Source: an uncultured Gemmatimonadota bacterium
GTDB lineage: Bacteria; Gemmatimonadota; Gemmatimonadetes; Gemmatimonadales; Gemmatimonadaceae
NCBI GenBank assembly: GCA_946887155.1
Contig: CAMPKM010000092.1
Coordinates: forward strand, 1 to 9,024
Length of the DNA stretch: 9,024 nt
Direction of reading: 5' to 3'
The notes below the pieces were generated by a model, which worked only from the letters and a program-made list of their open reading frames with translations, was not told the DNA's origin and searched no databases. Below, one piece after another: positions 1 to 7,382 of this stretch; positions within the stretch are counted from its first letter, which is position 1; every line of letters begins with the position of its first letter. The translations under genes were made by a program, and so were the position numbers.

Positions 1-57
1 CTGACCCCGAACCCTGGTCCGTCCCCGTTCTGCCAGGTGGGGGCTAGGATTCGCCGG

Positions 58-546
58 ATGCGTCAGGATCTCCGATCGCTGCTCCTCGCTGCCGCGCTCA
101 TGGCCCCGGCCGCCGCGCAAGCGCAGCCCGTGGGCACCACGCGACGCATCCTGCCCGAGTTGCGCGTGGACGCATCGACCGGGACCGTCGACCTCCTCCA
201 CTTCGGTGGCGGATTTCACGTCAACTCCGGCACCTACATGCGCCTGGCCCTCCTCGGCGGTATTGGCCGAGCCTGGACCGCGGGCCAATCCTCAACCAGC
301 TACCGATTCGAGCTGCAGGGCCGATTCCACCTCGATCCCGCAAGGACCAGTCGTTTCGGACTTTATGGCATCGGCGGGATCACCGCGCGTCACGACGATT
401 TCAGCGATTGGCAATCGCTGATCGTCGCCGGCGCCGGGATCGAACTCCCCGCATACGCGCACGCCACGCTCGCCCTCGAAGTCGCGCTGGCGGGCGGTTT
501 CCGGTTTTCGGTACTGACTCGTCGCCTGACGCTGGGTCGCCGTTGA
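58..546 (+). CDS. Secreted beta-rich hypothetical protein, possibly a small outer-membrane barrel
   Basis: I do not recognise a named family. From the ATG at 58 the protein is 162 aa and opens with a clear Sec signal peptide: a basic start (MRQDLR), a hydrophobic Leu/Ala core and a likely signal peptidase site after AQA, near residue 22. The mature part alternates hydrophobic and polar residues and is rich in Gly and aromatics (HFGGGF, LLGGIG, GLYGIGGI, LALEVALAGGFRFSV), as in short outer-membrane beta-barrels. An in-frame GTG at 37 would add seven residues (VGARIRR) before the signal peptide. The ATG is preferred because it gives a standard signal peptide, with AGG about ten bases upstream. 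The gene ends just before a strong hairpin terminator and appears to be the last gene of its unit. Export is well supported; the barrel fold is inference. Confidence 0.72.
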   Translation: MRQDLRSLLLAAALMAPAAAQAQPVGTTRRILPELRVDASTGTVDLLHFGGGFHVNSGTYMRLALLGGIGRAWTAGQSSTSYRFELQGRFHLDPARTSRFGLYGIGGITARHDDFSDWQSLIVAGAGIELPAYAHATLALEVALAGGFRFSVLTRRLTLGRR

Positions 547-551
547 AACGA

Positions 552-578
552 AAACGCCCCCGGAATCCGGGGGCGTTT
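552..578. terminator. Bidirectional intrinsic terminator
   Basis: A perfect 12-bp inverted repeat, AAACGCCCCCGG and CCGGGGGCGTTT, is separated by the 3-base loop AAT. The stem has a GC-rich centre and A/T ends, so each strand reads as a hairpin followed by a short T run. It lies five bases after the stop of the plus-strand secreted protein and six bases before the stop of the convergent minus-strand gene, and so probably ends both transcripts. Confidence 0.88.
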
Positions 579-584
579 CAACCG

Positions 585-854
585 CTATACCGCAGTTGCG
601 ACTTGCGGTGTGGCCTTTGGCGGCTGTACAAACCGCTCGCCAAGGACCCGAATCTGTCCAAGTTCCTTCTGCGTCAGCTCGGTGAACCTGTCAGCGAGGT
701 ACTTCATCGTGTCGTCGAACCACTGTGCCTGATCATCCGGTTCGCAACCGATAACCCCGCATTGCATGATGTGCTGGAACATTTCGTCGCGGGCCTCCTC
801 GAAAGGGGTCGGCGTCGCGACTTCACGCGGACGACGTACTTGTCTTTTCGCCAT
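585..854 (-). CDS. Conserved-looking 89-aa hypothetical protein
   Basis: Unknown function. The start is placed at the ATG at 854 (MAKRQVRRPREV). The frame stays open to 1037, but the extra N-terminal 61 residues have an odd composition and cover what looks like an intergenic region. The 89-aa product has a basic N-terminus, then an acidic/aromatic helical core (FEEARDEMFQHI, WFDDTMKYLADRF), and a Pro/Ala/Thr-rich tail. C32 and C37 form a CX4C pair followed by acidic residues; this could be structural or redox but is not a known metal motif to me. There is no signal peptide or membrane helix, so it is probably cytosolic. Early codons (AAA AGA CAA GTA) are less GC-rich than the rest of the window. 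The shared terminator on its 3' side supports a real transcript. The opposite-strand frame here is Arg-rich and is a shadow. Confidence 0.6.
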   Translation of the reverse strand: MAKRQVRRPREVATPTPFEEARDEMFQHIMQCGVIGCEPDDQAQWFDDTMKYLADRFTELTQKELGQIRVLGERFVQPPKATPQVATAV

Positions 855-1108
855 TAATCCCGGGTGTGCGTTAAGGGAACGCCCAAAGATAAAGCATGAT
901 GTGACACCGTTGTACCTACGCAGCGCAGGATCGTTTCGTTTGAAAACGAGCCAATCCCGATCGTCTTCGTGACAAGTCGCAGACAGGGATGGCCACGACG
1001 CAGCATCTGGCTCGATATGTGCCGGGTTGATGGGCATTTGCGTGACTGTCCCTCAGGAGGCGACGCGCTGGACTGCCCGGTCGTCCTTGGGATAACTTGC
1101 CCCGTCCG
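855..1108. other. Divergent intergenic region
   Basis: This 254-bp gap separates the minus-strand 89-aa gene from the plus-strand operon and should hold both promoters. It looks lower in GC than the flanking genes. One short hairpin is visible: TCGTTT at 931-936 pairs with AAACGA at 944-949 across a 7-base loop, with no T tract. No convincing -35/-10 pair was found. GATAAC at 1091-1096, 12 bases before the ATG at 1109, could be a -10 element for a leaderless or short-leader transcript, since no Shine-Dalgarno site precedes that ATG; this is weak inference. Confidence 0.4.
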
Positions 1109-1405
1109 ATGAATGAAGAGACGTACGGCGAAGACCGAGCCCGCCATCTCGAAGCCCTGCTGCGAGCCCTGGCGGAGCGGATCCGCGAGTTGGATCAGGC
1201 TGGGAAGCTGCTCTCGGATCCCGGGGAGTTGCTGCGCCTGATGGGCGACATACGGAGCGAGCTGTTCACGTACGAAGTCAGGGCAACCTTCGATACGCCA
1301 GAAATTGCCGAACACCGGCGCATCGTGTCCGAATCACAATCCAGCGAGACGATCGAATGGCAAAAGACCGAATGGACGCCGGACGAGGACGAGGAAAGTC
1401 AGTAA
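1109..1405 (+). CDS. Acidic 98-aa hypothetical protein leading the dsbA-VKOR operon
   Basis: No family recognised. The chosen start is the ATG at 1109 (MNEETYGEDRAR); a TTG at 1097 would add only MPRP. The protein is a charged, mostly helical polypeptide (RHLEALLRALAERIRELDQAGKLL) with a strongly acidic C-terminus ending DEDEESQ. It has no signal peptide, membrane segment or cysteine, so it is likely cytosolic. Its last 49 bp overlap the start of the DsbA-like gene in another frame, so the two are probably co-transcribed and translationally linked. The N-terminal half could form an amphipathic helix or short coiled coil. Its position suggests a link to the oxidative-folding pair, but nothing in the sequence shows a function. 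Confidence 0.62.
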   Translation: MNEETYGEDRARHLEALLRALAERIRELDQAGKLLSDPGELLRLMGDIRSELFTYEVRATFDTPEIAEHRRIVSESQSSETIEWQKTEWTPDEDEESQ

Positions 1406-2163
1406 AGTCCGGTGCGCCGGCCAAAAAGGTCGAAATCAGGGGCAATGATAAACGACCCTTCTACGCGATTCTGGGCGTGATCGCCGCGGCTGCGGCGGTT
1501 TTCATCGTTTACCAGATGTCGCAGGCCAAATCTTCGGGCGTCATCACGATCGACCCGAGCACGCCGCTGCCCGAGGCATCCGGCTACCTGATGGGAAGTC
1601 CGAGCGCGCCCGTTCAGATCCTGGAATTTGCCGATTTCGAGTGCCCCGCGTGCGCCTCGTTCGCAACGCTGACCGAGCCGGATGTCCGCAAGCGATTGGT
1701 CGAGACGGGGCAGGTGAGTTTCCGTTTCCTGGACTTTCCACTCGCTATGCACCCGAACACCTGGGATGCTTCGTTTGCCGCCGCCTGCGCCAACGAACAG
1801 GGAAAGTTCTGGGAAATGCACGACCGGATCTTCGCGACCCAGGACCAGTGGAACGGCATGGTCACCAATCGCCCCAAGGCCGTCTTCAGCCGTCTCGCGG
1901 GCGAGTTGGCGCTGAACGAGTCGCAGTGGGAAGAGTGCTACGATTCGCAGAAGTACAAGCTCAACATCGCGGCCACCATGCGCGAAGGGGAGCGGCGTTT
2001 CGTGCAGTCGACGCCGACCTTCATCATCGGCGACAAGCTCGTGCCGGGCGCGATCGGATACGACCAGTTGAAGGCGTACGTCGATTCGGCGCTGGCCAAG
2101 GCGCCCGCACCTGCCGCGCCGTCCGGCGACTCCGGGATCAGTACGTCGGTCCCGCCGCAGTAA
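1357..2163 (+). CDS. Membrane-anchored DsbA-like thiol:disulfide oxidoreductase
   Basis: A 268-aa DsbA-type thioredoxin-fold protein (Thioredoxin_4 / DsbA-like family) that would introduce disulfides into proteins in the periplasm. In order: a basic cytosolic N-terminus (1-34); a single membrane anchor at about 35-54 with no obvious cleavage site; a linker; then the catalytic domain from about 73 (GSPSAPVQILEFADFECPAC). The active site is C96-P-A-C99 after the typical FADFEC strand. The cis-proline loop is S218-T-P220-T, followed by the family's FIIGDKLVPGA. Two further cysteines lie in the helical insert (AAACANE, EECYDS) and could pair with each other. The C-terminal tail is Ala/Pro-rich. 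The ATG at 1357 overlaps the upstream gene by 49 bp; an ATG at 1372 is an alternative start. The VKOR gene follows after 25 bp and is its likely reoxidant. Family assignment is firm; the exact start is not. Confidence 0.92.
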   Translation: MAKDRMDAGRGRGKSVKSGAPAKKVEIRGNDKRPFYAILGVIAAAAAVFIVYQMSQAKSSGVITIDPSTPLPEASGYLMGSPSAPVQILEFADFECPACASFATLTEPDVRKRLVETGQVSFRFLDFPLAMHPNTWDASFAAACANEQGKFWEMHDRIFATQDQWNGMVTNRPKAVFSRLAGELALNESQWEECYDSQKYKLNIAATMREGERRFVQSTPTFIIGDKLVPGAIGYDQLKAYVDSALAKAPAPAAPSGDSGISTSVPPQ

Positions 2164-2188
2164 TCATCCTCGTCCCCACCAATCGCTC

Positions 2189-2617
2189 GTGACCCGACGC
2201 ATGATCATTGCCGCCCTGGCTCTCGCCGGGGTCGGCCTCGCGACGTACCTCGCGATGTACAAGCTGGGAATGATAGGCACCCTCGCCTGCATCTTTGGGC
2301 AGTGCGAAACGGTCAAACTGAGCAAGTGGTCGATCCTGTTAGGCATTCCGGTCGCGGTGTGGGGACTCGGTTTCTACGTCGCGCTGTTCCTGGTGGCTTT
2401 TCTCGGCACGACGCAGCGCTTCATGAACGCCGAGTGGATCAGCCACGTGATGCTGGCGATGACCGGCTGGGGCGTGCTGTTCTCGGGGTGGCTGACATAT
2501 ATCGAGCTATTCGTGATCAACGCGGTGTGCATGTTCTGCGTGATGAGCGCGGTTCTCGTTTGTGTGCTGTTCGTTTTGTCCTTGCTTGAGTGGAGAGTTC
2601 GGCCGCGGATTGCCTAA
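2189..2617 (+). CDS. Vitamin K epoxide reductase (VKOR) family protein
   Basis: A 142-aa integral membrane protein of the VKOR family, which in bacteria replaces DsbB: it takes electrons from DsbA and passes them to quinone. Four hydrophobic helices are visible at about 5-24, 49-72, 84-105 and 108-133. The periplasmic loop has the shuttle cysteines C34 and C39, followed by the family stretch with S45, G52 and P54 (KLSKWSILLGIPVAVWG). The quinone-side active site is C114-M-F-C117 after the conserved YIELFVINAV. All four redox cysteines are therefore present. The length matches a stand-alone VKOR domain with no fused thioredoxin, consistent with the separate DsbA encoded just upstream. The start is GTG at 2189; an ATG at 2201 would remove four residues. 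No Shine-Dalgarno site is evident, so translation may be coupled to dsbA. Confidence 0.93.
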   Translation: MTRRMIIAALALAGVGLATYLAMYKLGMIGTLACIFGQCETVKLSKWSILLGIPVAVWGLGFYVALFLVAFLGTTQRFMNAEWISHVMLAMTGWGVLFSGWLTYIELFVINAVCMFCVMSAVLVCVLFVLSLLEWRVRPRIA

Positions 2618-2656
2618 GTGTTTCCTGGCTCGCTCTCCTCGCGCGAACAGCCAGAC

Positions 2657-4612
<1,956 letters not shown>

Positions 4613-4754
4613 GCGGATTTGGGATGGCAGGGCGCAGGCACGGTACAGTGTGCAAAGTGTGACCGGCGCAGGGCCATTTCCAGACTTTTCCTTTCTTCGG
4701 CCCTGACACCCGTGGTCCGCGACGTCCGTAGATTCAGAGGACCCTCGACCAGAC

Positions 4755-4761
4755 AGGAGAG
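4755..4761 (+). promoter_or_regulatory. Strong Shine-Dalgarno site
   Basis: AGGAGAG, with GGAG five bases before the ATG at 4765. It is the only clear AGGAG-type ribosome binding site I see ahead of any gene in the window, and it fixes the start of the first small membrane protein. It lies in the 152-bp divergent gap (4613-4764) between acs and this gene, where I could not find a convincing promoter for either direction. Confidence 0.75.
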
Positions 4762-4764
4762 TTC

Positions 4765-5031
4765 ATGGACGGCGACCTCGCTCGGGTCATCGTAGCCGGG
4801 ATCATCGGGATCACCATCACAGCATCGACGCTGGCCATGGCGATCACCCGCATCTACACCTCCCGGCGCCGCAAGGACCTCACGCCCGACAGCATGGGCC
4901 GCCTCGAGCAACGACTCGAGCGCATGGAGCAGGCGATCGACGCGATGGCGGTCGAAGTCGAGCGGGTGGCAGAAGGGCAGAGATTCACGAGCCGACTCCT
5001 CGCCGACCGTCAGGTCGAACGCCAACCCTGA
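4765..5031 (+). CDS. Small membrane protein with coiled coil (first of tandem pair)
   Basis: An 88-aa protein of unknown function. An N-terminal membrane helix (about residues 7-29, VIVAGIIGITITASTLAMAIT) is followed by a basic patch (RIYTSRRRKD), which should keep the rest in the cytoplasm. Next comes an amphipathic heptad-like helix (about 44-75, RLEQRLERMEQAIDAMAVEV) likely to form a coiled coil. It starts after a strong Shine-Dalgarno site and stops six bases before the next gene, which has the same layout and a shared AIDAMA core. This topology resembles small scaffold or envelope proteins, but no function can be read from it. Confidence 0.75.
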   Translation: MDGDLARVIVAGIIGITITASTLAMAITRIYTSRRRKDLTPDSMGRLEQRLERMEQAIDAMAVEVERVAEGQRFTSRLLADRQVERQP

Positions 5032-5037
5032 TCCGCC

Positions 5038-5292
5038 ATGATTTTTGCTCTGCTGACCGTCATCGTCGTGATTGCGCTCGCCATGGCGGTGCATTCGATC
5101 AGCACGGCCGTCGCCCGCAATGTCGTGAACCACATGGACCGCAGCCCCGCGTCAGGCTCCATCGACCAGAGCCTGGTCGAAGCAAGGCTCGGCAGGATCG
5201 AGGAAGCCATCGACGCGATGGCGCTTCAGATCGAGAAGCTGACCGATCAGCAGCGCGAGTTGCTCAGGACAACGAATCGCGAGCTATCGTAA
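5038..5292 (+). CDS. Small membrane protein with coiled coil (second of tandem pair)
   Basis: An 84-aa protein of unknown function, likely a diverged paralogue of its upstream neighbour. The N-terminal hydrophobic helix is at about 2-18 (IFALLTVIVVIALAMAV). A linker follows, then a charged amphipathic helix with the segment RLGRIEEAIDAMALQIEKL, which aligns with RLERMEQAIDAMAVEVERV in the first copy. The two genes are six bases apart. No independent Shine-Dalgarno site is obvious, so translation is probably coupled, and the products could form hetero-oligomers through the coiled coils. The gene ends three bases before a short tandem repeat. Confidence 0.73.
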   Translation: MIFALLTVIVVIALAMAVHSISTAVARNVVNHMDRSPASGSIDQSLVEARLGRIEEAIDAMALQIEKLTDQQRELLRTTNRELS

Positions 5293-5294
5293 GA

Positions 5295-5326
5295 CGTGAG
5301 GTCGTGAGGGCGTGAGGTCGTGAGGG
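5295..5326. repeat. Tandem repeat, two copies of a 16-bp unit
   Basis: The 16-mer CGTGAGGTCGTGAGGG occurs twice without mismatch, equivalent to four 8-bp units alternating between GTGAGGT and GTGAGGG endings. It lies three bases after the stop of the second small membrane protein, in the 78-bp convergent gap before the aquaporin stop. No hairpin terminator is visible in this gap. Confidence 0.85.
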
Positions 5327-5370
5327 TTGGGTCCGTTCTGACTCCGGCCGGGTCCTCCCGGGTCCTTCCC

Positions 5371-6045
5371 TCAGCCTGCTTTTTTTCGGTTGAGTATCCC
5401 GAATTCCCAGACCAGCGCGGCGGCGATCGCGCCGATGATCGGGCCGACCCAGTAAATGAACTGGCCCGCGAACACGCCTGACGCGATGGCTGGGCCGAAC
5501 GAACGCGCGGGATTCATCGACGCACCGGTGAGCGGACCGATCGCAATGATGTCGGCGGCGATCGTGAGGCCGATAGCCAGCCCGCCGATCTTCGGCGCGG
5601 TTTCCACGACCGCCGTCCCGTAAATCACCGCCATCAGGAAGAACGTGGCGATCGCCTCCAGCAGGATCGCCTGCATCGCCGTGACGTCGAGCGCGATCGA
5701 CTGCCCACCACCCTGCGTCGCGGTGAACAGCTCCGCCGGCATGGTCACCTTGAGGGCAAACGCCGCTACCACCGCGCCGGCCACCTGAGCGACGACGTGA
5801 ACGCCCGCGACCGTCGGTGTGATGCGCCTCGCGACCAGGAGCCCGATCGTCACCGCCGGATTCAAGTGCCCCCCGGACACGTTCATGAACGCCGACACCA
5901 TCAGCGCCAGAATGAGTCCGTGCGCCAGCGCGATCTGGAGGAGCCCGGCGTCGTTCCCAGTATGCAGGACCATCATGATCGCGCCGCCACCGACGAACAC
6001 CAGCGCGAATGTCCCGATGAATTCGGCGATGAAGTTTTTCTTCAT
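5371..6045 (-). CDS. Aquaporin / MIP-family channel with TIP-like filter
   Basis: A 224-aa channel protein of the major intrinsic protein family, placed in the inner membrane with six helices and two half-helices. Both NPA motifs are intact: N62-P-A64 in SGGHLNPAVT and N178-P-A180 in GASMNPARSFGPA. Aligning on these motifs, the four aromatic/arginine filter positions are H42, I166, A175 and R181. E. coli AqpZ has Phe, His, Thr and Arg there, so this is not a standard water-only AqpZ. The H/I/A/R set resembles plant tonoplast (TIP) channels, some of which pass ammonia, urea or hydrogen peroxide; the substrate here is inference. The start MKKNFIAEFIGTF fits the family. The coding strand just upstream is pyrimidine-rich (a heptamer array), so there is no Shine-Dalgarno site. 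The gene follows the fabF remnant by 105 bp and may have its own promoter. Confidence 0.93.
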   Translation of the reverse strand: MKKNFIAEFIGTFALVFVGGGAIMMVLHTGNDAGLLQIALAHGLILALMVSAFMNVSGGHLNPAVTIGLLVARRITPTVAGVHVVAQVAGAVVAAFALKVTMPAELFTATQGGGQSIALDVTAMQAILLEAIATFFLMAVIYGTAVVETAPKIGGLAIGLTIAADIIAIGPLTGASMNPARSFGPAIASGVFAGQFIYWVGPIIGAIAAALVWEFGILNRKKAG

Positions 6046-6052
6046 GAAAAGG

Positions 6053-6080
6053 AGGTCAGAAGTCAGAGGTCAGAGATCCG
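6053..6080. repeat. Degenerate heptamer tandem array
   Basis: Four consecutive 7-bp units read on the plus strand: AGGTCAG, AAGTCAG, AGGTCAG and the diverged AGATCCG. The array ends seven bases from the aquaporin start codon on its upstream side, so the aquaporin leader on the coding strand is a CTGACYT repeat. It is unrelated in sequence to the other two arrays in the window. Confidence 0.7.
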
Positions 6081-6150
6081 AGGGGGCGCGCGACAATTGT
6101 ATGACCGGAGAGAAGAGCGCGCCAGCAAGCCCCTCGACCTCCGCCTCTGA

Positions 6151-7382
6151 CTAGGCCTTTCTCATCACCAGCGACGCATTGATCCCGCCGAACCCGAACG
6201 AGTTGGTGAGGATCGTCTCCGGATCGGCCTCCCGCCCGGCTCCTGCCACATAGTCCAGGTCACACGCCGGATCGGGGGAACTGAGGTTGACCGTCGGCGG
6301 CAGCCAGTGGCGCTCGAGCGACAGGGCGCAGATCGCCGCCTCGATCGCCCCCGACGCGCCTAACGCGTGACCGTAGTACCCCTTGGTCCCACTGACCGGC
6401 ACCCGGTACGCCTGCTCGCCGAGCACCTGCTTCAGGGCCAGGGTCTCGGTGGGATCATTGAGCGGCGTCGAACTGCCGTGGGCGTTCACGTACTCGATGT
6501 CCGACGCCTCGACGTGCGCGTCCGCCAGCGCCAGCCGCATCGCGCGAGCCGCCTGCGATCCATCCGGCCGCGGCGCGGTCATGTGGTGCCCGTCGTTCGT
6601 CACGCCATAGCCGAGTACCTCGGCGTACACCGGTGCCCCGCGCGCCAGCGCGCGGTCGCGTTCCTCGAGGATCAGCACCGCCGTCCCTTCGCCCATCACG
6701 AACCCGTCGCGATCGCGATCGAATGGCCGCGATGCCGTTCCCGGATCATCGTTCCGCGTCGACATCGCTCGAATGAGCGCAAGGCTCCGAAGCAGAGCGT
6801 CGAGAGTGGCGCCTCCGCGCCACCGGCGATCATCACGTCAGCATAGCCGTCCCGGATCGCGCGGAATCCCTCGCCGATGGCGATGGTGCCTGACGCGCAA
6901 CTCATCGCATTGGTGGAGTTCGGTCCGTACACACCGAACTCGATCGCGATATTGCACGAGGACGCCCCGCCGAAGACCGCCAGGGCCAGCGTCGCATCCA
7001 CCGCACGCAGGCCGCCGGTCAGGTACCGGCCCATCTGATCCTCGGCGTACGCCACGCCGCCTAACGCTGACCCCATCACCGCGCCGATGCGTTCCCGGTC
7101 CTCGCGCTCGAGCACGAGTTGAGCGTCGTCGAGCGCCATCCGGGAGGCAACCACGGAGAATTGCGCGAACCGGTCGAATCGCCGGCTGCGGCGCTCGTCG
7201 AGGTGATCCGTCGGCACGAAATCGTTCACTTCCGCGGCCAGGTGCGAGCGGAATGGCGACGGATCGAACCGCGTCACCGATCCAACCGCCGAACGTTCCG
7301 CTCGCAATCCCTTCCAGAGACCATCGCGCCCGAGGCCGATGGGCGTGATGGCGCCGATGCCGGTGACGACGACGCGCTTCAT
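6151..7382 (-). pseudogene. FabF-type beta-ketoacyl-ACP synthase II, broken by a one-base frameshift
   Basis: A thiolase-fold ketosynthase that would condense malonyl-ACP with an acyl chain. It is read in two frames. The N-terminal part (7382 down to about 6771) runs from MKRVVVTGIGAITPIG to GAEAPLSTLCFGALRSF and carries the nucleophile C162 (AMSCASGT). The rest continues from AMSTRNDDPGTASRPFD to 6151 and carries YVNAHGSSTPLND and TKGYYGHALGASG. Adding one C between 6771 and 6770 joins them as SF-R-AMSTRN, giving 410 aa and the triad C162/H302/H339. E. coli FabF (413 aa) has C163/H303/H340, so the 140- and 37-residue spacings match exactly. No other damage is seen, so a recent mutation or a sequencing error is likely. 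The start overlaps the SRPBCC stop (ATGA). The tight context with methyltransferase, SRPBCC and flavin reductase suggests a specialised pathway enzyme rather than the housekeeping fabF. Confidence 0.9.

Noticed and set aside
408..857. Plus-strand 149-codon frame
   Set aside because: Very Arg-rich at its start, runs through the strong terminator and is antisense to the 89-aa gene.
931..949. Short hairpin in the divergent gap as a regulatory RNA or operator
   Set aside because: A 6-bp stem in AT-richer DNA is easily found by chance and nothing else supports it.
855..1037. N-terminal extension of the 89-aa gene, and a 153-codon minus frame 854-1315
   Set aside because: The residues have no coherent pattern and the longer frame covers the acidic leader gene antisense; the ATG at 854 gives a better protein.
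2625..2654. Inverted repeat CTGGCT...AGCCAG as a terminator between VKOR and acs
   Set aside because: Only a 6-bp stem with an 18-base loop and no T tract; too weak to call.
4703..4734. CTGACA / TAGATT as a promoter for the small membrane pair
   Set aside because: The spacer is 20 bases and the -10 is a poor match.
6096..6101. TACAAT (minus strand) as a -10 box for the aquaporin
   Set aside because: Close to the consensus, but no -35 at acceptable spacing (the nearest TTGCTG is 21 bases away).
6763..6776. Programmed -1 ribosomal frameshift joining the fabF halves
   Set aside because: There is no slippery heptamer (the site reads TTC GAG CGA TGT) and the family is not known to use one.
6769..6776. 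An 8-bp insertion (TCATTCGA on the minus strand) as the cause of the fabF break
   Set aside because: Removing it leaves LR-AMSTRN but makes the Cys-His spacing 137 instead of the family's 140; a single-base loss fits exactly.
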